Shown here: piece by piece, positions 1 to 11,773 of the stretch | Layout of the letters: every line of letters begins with the position of its first letter | Position numbering within the stretch: the first letter of the stretch is position 1 | From: Eudorina sp. 2006-703-Eu-15 | Taxonomy: Eukaryota > Chlorophyta > Chlorophyceae > Chlamydomonadales > Volvocaceae | Direction of reading: 5' to 3' | Assembly: GCA_003117195.1 (NCBI GenBank) | Contig: BDSI01000115.1 | Location: forward strand, 310,001-374,000 | Length of the DNA: 64,000 bases | Notes under the pieces: generated by a model | Databases searched by the model: none | Told to the model about the DNA's origin: nothing | What the model saw: only the letters and a program-made list of their open reading frames with translations | Translations under genes and position numbers: made by a program

Positions 1-1017
1 CTTTCTGGCAGTCAGGGCTGCAGTACGACACCGGCAGCGGCCACAGGCCTGCAGCCGCAGCTCCGCCTCTGTGTCGCCCTCCAGGTTGGTGCAGGCGGGG
101 TTGGAACACGTGCGCAGGGCCGAGGACAGATCCGCCGGGAAGGCCAGGCTGCGAAGGGCCATTGCCATGACCGGTGCGGGCGGCATCATCCGCCCCGCAC
201 TGACCCGCGGGTCGACCGCCGTCGAACCCGCGCCGCCCCATCGGCTCAGACGCGACGCCAGCGCCTCCACCTCCCGCGCAAGGACCTCGTCGCCCGCGGC
301 CCGCAGGTCCGCCACCAGGCTGTGGACGAGCTCCGGGGGCCAGTACGACACGGGCTGCTGTGCAGGCGCTGCCGCCGCACCACCACCTCCACCACCTCCA
401 CCTCGTGTCACATGCCCTCGGGCGCGACGGCGGTTGCTAGTGGCGTCGCGGCGGGCTGCAGTCGCCGAGGCGCCCACAGCGCCTGCCGCCGCCGCCGCCG
501 CCATGTCTCGCACGTCTTGCGGCATAGCGTCCGCCACCATGATTAGCGCCCAAGCGAGGTGCGACCGCAAGTCCACCGGTCTGGACAAGCCGCTCTGCAG
601 CGCCCTCAGACCGGTACCCAGCACCGACAGCACCTGGCTCCGGTGCAGCAGCTCACTCAGCCACCTGCCGTTGGCCCCGGTGGGCCCCGCAGCCCCAGCA
701 GCAGGGGCGTCGTCGCCGGCAGGCCCGCTGCTGCCACTGCCGCCGTCACCGTCACGGCCACCGTCACGGCAACCGCTGACCAGTGCCGCCGCCAGCAGTA
801 CGGCCCACTTCAGCTGCAACTCCAACTCCCTCCAAAACACTGCAGGCAGCCACTGGTCATCCAGCTGGCCCCTGGGTGCTGTCCCCTCATCTTGGCGCAG
901 CGCCTCGAAGTTCTGAATAAGCTGCTCTGCACTGCGCGGCAAGAATGACTCCGCAGCAGGCGACAGAACCGCCGCCACCCGCTGCAGTGGTTGTGGCAGC
1001 GGCGCCGCCGCGTTGTG
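1..1017 (-). CDS. MYND zinc-finger protein, partial (3' part cut by window edge)
   Basis: One long open exon on the minus strand. Its 5' edge is a convincing 3' splice site (ttctatttttcag, acceptor AG at 1018-1019), so upstream exons exist but were not located. The product is an Ala/Gly-rich helical protein (segments such as SAEQLIQNFEALRQDEG and VFWRELELQLKWAVLLAA). It ends, near the window edge, in the first half of a MYND finger: CSNPACTNLEGDTEAELRL then QACGRC. MYND fingers bind two zinc ions and mediate protein-protein contacts; many volvocine proteins carry a C-terminal one with this CSNPxCTNL start. Oddity: the second half of the finger (VSYCSPDCQK) is present at once downstream but in another frame, so the reading frame breaks inside the finger near position 20-30. 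No function beyond MYND-type scaffold is supported. Confidence 0.72.
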
Positions 1018-2479
1018 CTGAAAAATAGAATGTGACGTGATGAGGTGCGATGCAAGAAAAGGGTTTCCGGATTAACCGCGAATGCTCAAATGTTCGTCGT
1101 TCGCTCTTGTGCCCCGGTGTGCCCGGGTTCGTTCTTCGGGTTTATTTCTTTTTTCAATTTAACCCCCGAGTTTGTGCACGTCGACGGCCCTTCCCGCGCG
1201 AATGATTCCGCCTGGAAGGTTTCCGGCATGACCTCGGAACGGGATGGCCTATGACCTTAGAACAGGTACTCCTTTGCAATCCCATTTCAAATGCCACGAG
1301 CTGGGGCTGGGTCTGCCTGACACAGCCAGGTCAACCCGCAGCCTTCCGACTGGCGCGTGTGGAACGAACGAACGAACGACCGACCCACGGGTCACTGTGA
1401 GGAGCGAACGATGCCCCGTCGCAACCAACTGGTTCGGTTATCTCTGCTGAATCTTTCTGCTCCCCGACTCCACCAGCTGTGCAACCCATAATGAAATGAC
1501 GTTGTGACCTGAGATGGTGAATCAAGTTGCCCTCATTCCTGAAACGGCCCAACCAAGGTAAACCAGGGTAACCTAAACGGGCCCTGCTGTGGCAGCACTG
1601 ATGAAACGGCCGTCGCCCCTCTCGCGCCAGGGGACCATCCCCCGGGCGCGGCATTCAATTCATCCACCTCCGGCACCGAAACCCTTGAGATGGGTAATGT
1701 ACGGCACTGGCTCCGAAACCCGCTGTCCATCAGATATTTTGATTATTCCAGATGTTATGGGCTTGGGATTGCATTTTACTGCACATTTGCTCCCGCACGC
1801 TCTAAGCACACGTGCTCATCGCGAGGTCGTTCCCTGAGCTCACAGGGGGGTACGGCGGTACGGCAGCGCCAATGTACGAGCGCACGTCCAAGCGTCTGGA
1901 GGTCGAGAAAAATCGCCAAGAGGGTGCGTGACGTCATCACCGGGCATCCACCAAAGAATTGAGGAAGGTACCCCCCCCCCACGCCACCAACCCCCACCCA
2001 TGCACGCACGCACCCACCCGCTCCTCTCTACGGCCTTGCAGAGACAAACAACAAAGTCCGCTCTTTCGTTTGCTGAATCAAGAGGATGGCAAAGTAAAGG
2101 CAGCCCCCAGACCGCCATCGTACGTACGTCATCATCATCAACGCCATCGTACGTCATCATCATCAACGCAAGACTCATTCCCCCAAACTCGCACCGCGCG
2201 ACTCACTCCCGCACCCGGTTGGTTGGTTGGTCAGTTCAGTTAGGTTGATCGGTTAGGTTGGTTGCTGCATTGGCTGATCGGGATGTTTGGCGGTTGGCGG
2301 ACGGGCGGCTCCCCCATATGCTCCAGATATCATGCACCGCTGTCTTTCCCCCACTCTTAATCACATTCCGTCACCACCCGCGCTGCGGCGCTGCGGTCAG
2401 CCACCCACCCAGCCAGCCAGTCAGCCATCCAGCCACCCAATCACTTGCAGGTCATGCACGCCCTATGACCACTGGATGA

Positions 2480-2652
<173 letters not shown>

Positions 2653-3916
2653 GAGATCACGGCTTGCAAGGCAGGCCGATCCGACCCCGACCCCGACCCG
2701 ACCCGACCCCACCTCACCCCAACGCGTAGCGATCAGCGGTGGGGCAGTGGGTCGACAACCCACAAGATCCGCCACAGAGTCCGGTCCGAGCAGTCCCCCA
2801 CCGCCGCCACCGCCCAGCCCTCCCCGAGCTCAACCCCCAACCCCTACAGCTGCATTCGCCAAGCGCCCCGCCCACCCGCCTGCCCCGCTCTTCACACCTT
2901 GAACCCTCAACTCTCAAGCCACCCCATCCCTCCTCCCACCCGCCCAATCCCGTCGCCGCCACCGTCGCGGCGGCCAGCCCTCCCCCTCCTCCTCCCCCTC
3001 CAGACACACACACAGCCCTCTGCGCGGGTTCCTCGCTAAATACACAATCTGGGCTTGCCTTTCCCTGACGCCCTCCTTCCCCCACTCCCCCCACACCCCC
3101 ACAAGCGGGCCAGGGCGGTTTGGGCGGGTGTATCATTATGCGCACGCCCCATAAGCTGCGCGGCCCCCTCGGATCATCACGCCCGCCTGCCTTGCCTACC
3201 GAAGGGCACACATACACACACATGCGGTTCTGGGTGGGCTTCTCATTAAATACACACACACGCACATGGACACGCTGCGCGGTCCAGTCGACGCAGGGGG
3301 ACCAAATAACGGCTGAAACCCGTGTGTCAGTGCTGCTACCAGAGGGCCACCTGGGGGGAGGGTCACATCCACATCTACAGCCCGGCAGAACGCAATGCGC
3401 GCGTGCCTTGCCCCCCAGTTCCAGGTGTGTGTGGGGTTGCGGTTGCAGGTGCGCCTCGGGCGTTTTTCCGACTGAACCCAACCGTGCCTGCCTGCTTGCC
3501 TGCCTGCCTGCCTCACCCAACCAACCCCTCGCGCCCTCCGCCACAGCATCCGCCACCGCATCCGCCACCTCTGTCGGCTTCCGCAGGTGACGGCCACCTC
3601 TCGCCGCAACTGGTGGTACACCAGGGTCACAATAGCGCGACGATGACGACGACGTCGACGCGTTTGGGCGGGGGAGTATGCGGCCAGCCGCTGTGCGGCG
3701 GTGCCGTCGGCGGGGCTCAGTGCCCCGCATCAAAGGCAGCTTGCTTGTTGCGGTCTTGCGCCTCCTGCATGGGGGTTTGGGTCGGGGGATGGGGTGTGGG
3801 TCGGGGGATGGGGTGTGGCTTTGGGGATGGGGTTGGGTTTGGGGATGGGGTTTGGTCGGGTCGGAATGGAAGGGCCTGTCAGGCGCGTGGAGGACACAGC
3901 ATCGTTGGGGGGGCCA

Positions 3917-4117
3917 CCGTCGTATCGTCACCCCCGCAACCGTCTTATCGTTACCCCCGCAACCGTCGTATCGTTACCCCCGCAACCGTCGTATCGTTAC
4001 CCCCGCAACCGTCGTATCGTTACCCCCGCAACCGTCTTATCGTTGCCCCCGCAACCGTCTTATCGTTAACCCCCGCAACCGTCGTATCGTTACCCCCGCA
4101 ACCGTCGTATCGTTACC
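3917..4117. repeat. 23-bp minisatellite, about 8.5 copies
   Basis: The unit is CCGTCGTATCG followed by TTACCCCCGCAA, with small variants (CTTATCG for CGTATCG, TTGCC for TTACC). It lies just downstream of the AFG1-like gene. Confidence 0.95.
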
Positions 4118-4252
4118 GGCGCTTGCAGACATTGCACAAATGAGCAACTCTGCCGTTGCTTTCCACACCCTCAATCACGACTGAAGTGCATCGCCGGCGC
4201 GCAACACCCACAGGTTAGAATATCTAGCGAGACGACGTCACTCGCGTTGTTA

Positions 4253-7200
4253 TTATTCCCCTACTACCCGTACACTGCACAGAACATCGATGCGCCATGG
4301 CCGAAAAATTAGCCGGGTATGGGCCATTTCATCCAGCCCTTCTCCCCCCAGCCTAACCCCCTCCCCCTTGCGCTCTACATCTCTCTCTTCCCCATCCCTC
4401 CCCCTTCCCATTCCTCTTTCTCTTCCCCGCCCAGCCACCTGCAGCGCCAGCACCAGCGACGGCTCGTGCTGCCGGGCGTGGTGCAGCAAGTACTCCAGGG
4501 ACTGCATCTCGGTGAGGCGGCTGATGGCGCGGTCCTTGGCGAACCCCAGGTTGTCGTCCACCTGTCAGGGAGGGGTGCGGTGGGGTGGGGTGTGGCACAA
4601 GAAACGTGAGCAGGGTATGTGTGCGTATTGTGTGTAGAAGAAAACTGAGCCGCGTATTTGTGTGTGTTTAAATAAATAAGAGACCCGTACTTGTGTGTTT
4701 GTGTGTCTGGGGGGTGCGGAGACATAATCGCGATCCGCCGTACGACCATGTGCAAAACCCTCCGTGTTGTTGTCGGATGAGGCCCGGGGGGCCCTTCGAG
4801 CCCTGTCCTCCTGCAGTCCCTCCTGGATGTCCACCGCTATTTTAAAGCTCCCGTTCTCGACCTCCGCCGTTCGTGTCCAATGCTCTCTATGACTACCCGG
4901 CCGCCGGAGGTAGGTATGGGTGGGTGGGTAGGTAGGTAGGTATGGGTGGGTGGGTAGGTAGGTAGGTAGGTAGGTAGGTAGGTAGGTAGGTAGGTAGGTA
5001 GGTAGGTAGGTAGGTAGGTAGGTAGGTAGGTAGGTAGGTAGGTAGGTAGGTAGGTAGGTAGGTAGGTAGGTAGGTAGGTAGGTAGGTAGGTAGTAGGTAG
5101 GTAGGTAGGTAGGTAGGTAGGTAGGTAGGTAGGTAGGTAGGTAGGTAGGTAGGTAGGTAGGTAGGTAGGTAGGTAGGTAACGGGCTTCAAATCGTGGGGA
5201 GGGAGAAGGGCAACGGCGTGGGCCCCGTCAACCACCGACCCAGAATAGCCACCCCACCCCTTCCCACCCACCCCACCCCAGCCCACGCCCTAGCCCCCAG
5301 CCCACCGCACCCCTCCCCTGCGCCCTTCCCACCCCACCCCACCCCAGCCCACCACGACGTCTGGCTGCGCCGCCAGGTCGGGTCGCTTGGCGGCATCGAA
5401 CTGGGTGATGATGTTGGCGAAGAGGTCCACCGGGGGGGCCTCAGCCGTCACCAGTAGCCGGGTCCTGAGAAAGGAGGGCAGGGCATGAGGGGGCAGGAAA
5501 GAGGGGGGCAGGCGGGGGCAAGAAGGTGGGGACAGGAGGGGGGCAGGAGGGGCCAAGAAGGAGGGGGCAGGAGGGGCCAAGAAGGAGGGCAGGAGGGGCC
5601 AAGAAGGAGGGCAGGAGGGGGCAGGAGGGGCCAAGAAGGAGGGCAGGAGGGGGCAGGAGGGGCCAAGAAGGAGGGGGCAGGAGGGGCCAAGAAGGAGGGC
5701 AGGAGGGGCCAAGAGGGCAGGAGGGGCAGGAGGGGGCAGGAGGGGCCAAGAAGGAGGGCAGGAAGGGGCAGGAGGGGCCAAGAAGGAGGGGGCAAGAAGG
5801 AGGGGGCAAGAAGGAGGGTGCAAGAAGGAGGGGCCAAGAAGGAGGGGGCAAGAAGGAGGGGGCAAGAAGGAGGGGGCAAGAAGGAGGGGGCAAGAAGGAG
5901 GGGGCAAGAAGGAGGGGGCAAGAAGGAGGGGAGCCGGAGGTTGAGTTCCGTTTGCTGTTATGCAAACCCCCACGCCCGCCCCAACCCCCTGCCGCCCTTA
6001 ATGTGGGGCACTTACCCGCTCCGACTGAAAGCACAAATTGTCATAAACACACACTCGGCCTTTGCATCGCAGGTCGTTTGGTAAGTATATGAGCCTCTTC
6101 ATGGGCGGTTCCGGGCGGGTTTGTCTATAAACACACGCGACGTGTTGGTTGCAGGCACAGGTCTCTCGCTTCTTTAGGATACACACAATATATATACATA
6201 TACACATAATATATATACATATACACACAATACATATATACATATACACACAATATATATATATATATATATATCCCCCGGGGTGGGGGCCCTCGCACCT
6301 GGCCTCGTACATGACGTCGATCAGCATCACGAAGCGGTACGCCTCGGACCGGTTGGCCGCCCCGAACCGCGGCACCCCCCGCAACGCCAGCGTGTGGTAG
6401 GCCCCCGTGAGCGCCAGGTAGTCGGCGGCCGCCACGGGCCGGCTGCACAGCTCCGGAAAGGTGAAGAGGCAGGCCTTGCCTGCGAGGCGGGGTTTGGGGC
6501 GACGACGATCAAGCAGGGCGGGAGGGGGGCAGTGACGTAATGTGGTGGGGATGGGAGCTGGGGATGGGGATGGGGCGGAGGTGAGGTTGGGGGCAGGGGC
6601 GGGGTTGGGCGGACGACAAGGCCCTGATCCGGTCGGAAACGGAAGACAAACTGACCAGACCAATGAGGGAAGGTCTGGGATGCTGTACAGCAAAGGGAAA
6701 AAGAGGGCGCGGCAAGCTCGCTAGCTCGGGCTTGCCGCGGTGAGGTTCCGGTGTGCCCCCACTACGCTCCCCCAACCCCACACACACACCGGTCGGGCGG
6801 GTTCTGTTTCATATACACGCCGGCCTCCCACCCAACCACACATCTCGCCCCGTTGCGTCCGAAGTATCCTCGTCCTCCCAAGGTTGAAGGGCTCGCCAGT
6901 CCGCCGGGGTTCGCCTCCTCCCTCTCCCCCTTCACACATGTCATGTCAGGAGTCCCGGGGCTGGGTTGGGCGGGTTCTTTGTCCACACACGGAGCCACAC
7001 ACGGAAAAACAAACCCACCTCCCCAATTCGCAGGTTAATATGGAAAGTATATTTGGTGCTTGGTGTGGGTCGGGCGGGTCTCTTATCTCAACACACACAC
7101 GCGCGCGCGCGCGCACCTGCCGCCAGCGGCACGTCCAGCCACCTGCCCATCATGACCTCCACCCGGGCGGGCGCGGGCGTCACTCCCCCCGCCAGCTCCA

Positions 7201-8438
7201 GGAACCGATCCATCAGCGGGTCTGAGGCCCCCTTCGCCTCCGCAACCGCCGCGGCAGCGGCAGCGCCGGCGGCGGCGGTGGGGGCTGCTGCGGATGCGGC
7301 GGCGGTGCCCCTGCCGCCACCGCTGCCGCGGGGCAGGACCCAGTAGAGCCCCCGCTGGTGCTGCGCCAGGCGGCGGTAGTCGGTGCCGCTGGCCATGTCG
7401 TGGACCCGACACCTCGCCTGGGGGCGGTGGTGTGGGCGGTGTTCAAATGAAAAAGGAAAGAAACCAGGGTATTGTTGGCGGTGTTGTTGGCAGGTGTTTG
7501 TTGGCGGTGTTGTTGGCGAGTGTTGGCGGTACACACAGGGCGGCGGGGGAGGGGTTGGCGCAACGGCAAGTACGGGATGGGAAGGGAAGGAAAGGATGCG
7601 CGACATCGGGGAGGGGGATGCGCGCTATGGCTTTGTCATCGATGACCCGCGGATCCACTGTGACATCCTGACGAATGGGACACGCCCTGTCATACACACA
7701 TCGCCCTCCGTCCCCACACCCCACACCCCAACACCCATCCGCCATGCCGTACCTCCCCCCTCGGTACTTCTCCCCGCCACAACAACTCCCCCGCTTAACC
7801 TCCTCCCCCCTTAACAAATCCCCCGGATGCACCTTGAGTTTGTGTATGAAGGGCATGAAGAGGTTCCTCTGCAGCCCCCCCTTGTACAAGTCGTCCGGGG
7901 GCCGGTTGGAGGTGGCCACCAGCACCAGGCCCCGCTCCCACAGCCGCCCGAATAGCCTTTCGGGAGGAGGAGAAGGAGGAGAAGGAGGAGGAGGAGGGGA
8001 AGACGGGGAGGAGGGGGAAGGAGAGCGAGGAGGAGGAGGAGGAGAGGGAAGGAGAGGGAAGGAGAGGGACGGGTGGAGGGGATTGGTCAAGGCAAGGATG
8101 CATGATAAAGGAAGGGGAACAGGCGGGAGAAACGAAGCGGCGGAGGTGGAAGGGGCAGAGAAGGCAAGGAGAGTCAGGGCGGAAATGCATCCCCGGACAC
8201 ACCCGAACCGGCGAAAGATTCTGTGAAAGATTCTGTGAAGATTCGGTGGGAAGTGCCATCCGCCCTCCTCCGCTACACGGCCTCCCACGCGGGGATCCCA
8301 GCGCCTTCCTTCCTCCTCCGGCCCCACTCCTCCGGCCCCATTTTGCCCCACCATCCATGTATCCTGCAACCCCCCGCAGGTACATGGTACCTCCCCCAGC
8401 CGCCAAAGCAGCCCGCCCCCCAGCACACACACACACAA

Positions 8439-8483
<45 letters not shown>

Positions 8484-10833
8484 GCGCCCCCCTCAGCCTG
8501 ACGCGGTGTCGGTGTGTCCCTTGCCTGTTCAGGATCATCGCGTCCGCCACATCGGTCACGAACAGCTCGTCCAGCGCCAGCACGCGCGCCCGCGCCGCGA
8601 TGCCGTCCGCCACCGTCAGCAGCGGGTCCGCCTCGCGCGAGTGCCGCCGCAGCGCCCCGTGGACCTCCAACATGAAGTCGTGGAAGTGCGTGCGGAGAAT
8701 CTGTAGGGTAGAATAGTAAAAGTAGTACAGCAGGTGTTCGGCAGTTGTACGGCATAGCGAGGTGCGGTACGGTACGGCAAGAGGCACCGGGCCGCGAGGG
8801 AGGGTTCCCGGGGAAATGGGGGCGGCGTCTGTGTGCAGTCCCAAGCCTGTGCTTCCCCCTCCCTCCCCTCCCTCCCCTCCCTCCCCTCCCTCCCCTCCCT
8901 CCCCTCCCTCCCCTCCCTCCCCTCCCTCCCCTCCCTCCCCTCCCTCCCCTCCCTCCCCTCCCTCCCCTCCCTCCCGCACTTTCCTTGCCGTTTCACGGGC
9001 GGCATCGCCGCCGCGCAGCCGCGCGCCCGCGCGCAGTCTCTGTTCTTCCACTGCTATGCAGGTACCCCGCCACGTAAGTATTCCGAGTATTTCTGGGTGT
9101 GCCCGGGTTGGTTCTGGGTTTATTTTCTCTTTACAATTTAACCTTCCCTCCCTTCCCTTGCCGGCAGGCATCCGAGCCCCGAGCGCAACATCTTTTGGGG
9201 GGGCCGCGGGATGCGATGCGCCCATTCATCCGCGCGGCCTAGGGACGCACTCACCTTGAAATGCGACGGCGCCGTCGACACGAAGAGGTCCATCAGCATC
9301 GTTTTCCCGCAACCAACGCCGCCGTACATGTACAGCCCCCGTACGGCATCCTCCGCCGAGGCCGCGCCGTTTCCGCTGCCGCCGCCGCTGCTGCTGCCGC
9401 CCCGGCCGGCGCCATTATTGCCGCCCAATAAATTCGTGAACCACGAGAAGCCGCCGCCTCCCCCGTTGCTACTGCTGCTACTGCTGCTGCTGCTTCTATC
9501 GTCTCGCCCACTCGGCGACGGTCCATCTCCCACGTGATCGATGATTGTGAGACCCGAGGGTCGGCGGCGGCCGCTGCGGTGTTGGTGCTGGTCGGCGTGG
9601 TGGTGGTGGTGGCTCTGGCCGGGCAACTTGTGTCCGGCGGCTGCCCGCTGGAGATCGTCGTACAACTCCTGTGGGTGTGTGTGGGTTTATGTTAAGAAGC
9701 GGGCCGCGAGAGAAGGGGAATCCGGCGCGACAGGCGCCCGAGACAAGCGACAGACACCCGGAGCCCGAGGTACCGAACTGACGACGGTTGCCTGCCGACA
9801 CGGCGTGAAAACGGCGACGGTGTGACGTAGGAAAGCGCATTGCATGCGCTAGGAAGCTGCACGTCCATGACTGGCGTGTTTTCTGTGGTTGCTGGTTAGC
9901 TGGTGGGAAGATGTGCAGTGCGAGCCGCTGCGGCATCGGTCGTCGCGGAGCGCCGATGGATCTAGGCGGCCACCCGCCACCGGGCACCCTTGGGGGCGCC
10001 GCCAACATCGAGGGCCGACCAACCACACCACCTTCCACCACCTTCGACTTCCGACACCCAGTGACCTGACCTGCAGCATCAGGAATCAGCTGACCCACCG
10101 ACCCACGGAGCCACCTACCTGGAGCATTTGGACGGTGACCTGCTGCCGGGGGTCGGCCCGGTACAGCCCCGACTGCAGCCCCGCCTCGTACTGGGCCCGA
10201 GGGCCGCCCGTCTCCGCGGGCGTGGGGAGCGGGGCGTGCCGCCGGTGCGGCGGCAGCACATCGTCATCTCGGGGGAGCTCTGGCACGGAGGGCGGGGGGA
10301 GAGGACGGGGGGAGAGGGAAGCGATGCGGGAGGATTGGACAGCGAGGAGGCAGGTCTCCGGATGAGGGGACGAGACGGGGAGAGGGAATAGGAGGAGTTG
10401 AAGCGGGTGAAAGTCAAAATCGCGATGTTCCATTCTATTGAGAATGCCAGTGAAGTCGCAGAATTGGCGGACAGAGCCGGCTGGACTGTCGCTTGGCGCG
10501 GTGTCTACAGCAATCCAGCAGTGATGCCTTAGTAAGACAACGTCAGACTCCTCCATCCGAGGTGCCGCGCACCTGGGGGCTGAGCTGCAGCAGTATGCGC
10601 CAGGAAACGATCAAAGGTGCAGGGAAGGGCTTGAGCCAGCAAGGACGCTGCCGAGTAATGGCCACCGACGCCTGCGACGTTGAGGTAAGGCGTTGCGAAT
10701 AAACCAAGTGAGTTAATAAATGTCCTGCAATTGTCAAATTATACAGGCACGCCGCACCCGAAACTTGGGCCGCATCACCGATGCTTGCAGTTGCGCGGAC
10801 AAGCCGGATTACACAGGATGACGCTCTCCGCAT
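4253..10833 (-). CDS. AFG1: AFG1/LACE1-family mitochondrial AAA-type ATPase
   Basis: Ten exons: 10833-10758, 10671-10573, 10279-10119, 9668-9255, 8700-8525, 7956-7833, 7417-7117, 6479-6299, 5464-5353 and 4561-4253; phases agree throughout, giving about 650 aa. The ATG at 10833 starts an Arg-rich, acid-poor leader ([17 protein letters not shown]) that looks like a mitochondrial presequence. Family landmarks in order: [10 protein letters not shown], Walker [20 protein letters not shown], Walker [18 protein letters not shown], sensor [39 protein letters not shown], and C-terminal [12 protein letters not shown]1 proteins sit at the inner mitochondrial membrane and assist turnover of respiratory-chain subunits. 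Relative to fungal and animal homologues there is a His/Ser/Gly-rich insert before Walker A and an Ala-rich insert at 7117-7417. The 3' end is uncertain: a possible donor after 4439 (CAG|GTGGCT) would remove the weak last 61 residues. Confidence 0.88.
4911..5180. repeat. (GGTA)n microsatellite in the last AFG1 intron
   Basis: More than 50 GGTA units with GGTATGGGTGGGTG variants at the left end and one slipped unit (GGTAGTAGG) near 5091. It lies in the intron 4562-5352 and, on the transcript strand, is a long TACC array. Confidence 0.97.
5468..5935. repeat. Purine-rich minisatellite (GGGGCAGGAGGGGCCAAGAAGGAG-type, imperfect)
   Basis: Mixed units of GGGGGCAGGAG and GGGCCAAGAAGGAG extend over about 470 bp right up to the 3' splice site of the exon 5464-5353. 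On the transcript strand it is an unbroken pyrimidine-rich tract (CTCCTTCTTGGCCC), so it doubles as a very long polypyrimidine tract. Confidence 0.93.
6069..6136 (+). repeat. Intron-resident repeat, copy 1 (splice-like CAG|GT...GTAAGTATAT head, GGGCGGGTTT tail)
   Basis: Starts CGCAGGTCGTTTG, then GTAAGTATAT, then GGTTCCGGGCGGGTTTG, then TATAAACACACGCG. It lies in the AFG1 intron 5465-6298, antisense to the gene. Related copies are at 7029, 9056, 26724 and 59938 (minus strand). Confidence 0.75.
7029..7102 (+). repeat. Intron-resident repeat, copy 2
   Basis: CGCAGGTTAATATGG, AAAGTATATTTGG, then GTGGGTCGGGCGGGTCTCTT and CAACACACACAC. It shares about 60 nearly identical bases with the copy at 26724. 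Host: AFG1 intron 6480-7116, antisense. Confidence 0.8.
8418..8481. repeat. (AC)n microsatellite in the GC-AG intron of AFG1
   Basis: Near-pure CA dinucleotides, about 30 units, ending about 40 bp from the GC donor of the same intron. Confidence 0.95.
8523..8524 (-). other. Non-canonical GC 5' splice site (GC-AG intron 7957-8524)
   Basis: On the minus strand the exon ends AACAG and the intron begins GCAAGG; the acceptor is ...CCGAAAG before 7956. Joining AAC-AG to G-CTA-TTC gives [17 protein letters not shown], which matches the AFG1 family without gap. No GT donor nearby preserves this. AG|GCAAG is the classical GC-AG donor context. Confidence 0.8.
8866..8976. repeat. (CCCTCCCT)n minisatellite in an AFG1 intron
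   Basis: About 110 bp of CCCTCCCT octamers in intron 8701-9254. On the transcript strand the sequence is GGGAGGGA, i.e. G-quadruplex-capable. Confidence 0.95.
9056..9143 (+). repeat. Intron-resident repeat, copy 5 (diverged subfamily)
   Basis: TATGCAGGTACCCCGCCAC, GTAAGTATTCC, then GTGCCCGGGTTGGTTCTG and GGTTTATTTTCTC. Its tail is nearly identical to 1118-1166. It lies in AFG1 intron 8701-9254, antisense to the gene. Confidence 0.65.
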
Positions 10834-11773
10834 TTGTTTCCCTAATTATTACGGTTAAAGCTTTCCTGCTTCGACGCACTGCGTCCGTTTCAGACGTTGA
10901 CAAAGACCAAGATTATGCGCTGACAAGATATAGCATATTAAATACAACTTACATCAACGCTGACTGTAATCTTAATTTCACACATTATGAGTTTCCTTTG
11001 TCAACCTGGAAATCGATGTACGACTGTAACGTGAGCATGCTTCACACGTCAGGTTACAACGTTAGTTCATTGATACCAAATGCTTTGCAGTTACAAGGTC
11101 ACGATAGCTGCTGACGTACTGACGGCTACGCGAGCCGTTGTAGTGTCGCAACAGTCACACAACCGTCAACGGCCACGCCGGCAAAATTGCAAGCTTAGGG
11201 AGTACCTGACTGCCTGAGTGGTGAGCGCCGGCTCGCATTCAATATCATATAGTTTTCATTGATCAAAGGCCAGATACGAAGGTCACAGGCTGTCGTTTGT
11301 GAGATAAGACAAAACGCCGTTGTAGGCCATCATGTCCGACCTGGTCTGACAAACAGGTGTTCGTTATACTTCTTCCTCGTTCTGATTTAGAACGTCCACA
11401 CGTTCAAGCGACATACCACACATGCACCCCATACGACACTGCTGCACACGCGGTTGTGCTGCCCACGAACAGCGCAACCGCGCCTTTCGTCGCCTCCGCC
11501 TGTCGCCCCCAACCCGTCTGTCCAGGCACAAACCAGATCCTGCTAGCTGTCACCAAGAGTCCTTGAGGCTCAATCAAGCGCCGGAGTCTGAACCCTCCCC
11601 ATACTGACCTCCTGAACTCTTCTGGGCCCTCTAAACCCACCGCCCGGCGGCTGCTGGCACCGTGCCCCCTCCCCAGCAAAGCCGTTTGACGCGTAGCCCA
11701 TCTCATCCCGCGTATAGATAGTTGCGCTCGAGCAACGAAGCTGCTCGAAATCTTCTCCCTCACGCATGATGGA
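10834..11773. other. Spacer: 3' UTR of the PAN-like gene and 5' flank of AFG1
   Basis: Comparatively AT-rich. On the minus strand TGTAA, the usual volvocine polyadenylation signal, occurs at 11095-11091 and 11058-11054, about 680-720 nt after the stop at 11774. The plus-strand frame 10818-11114 (98 codons from an internal ATG) overlaps the AFG1 start and is not accepted as a gene. Confidence 0.45.

Noticed and set aside
2714..3931. 405-codon minus-strand frame
   Set aside because: It is Pro/Arg/Ser composition without any domain, and it spans C-rich repeats and AC arrays.
5485..6092. Gly/Gln/Lys-rich plus-strand frames of about 190-200 codons
   Set aside because: They translate the purine minisatellite inside an AFG1 intron.
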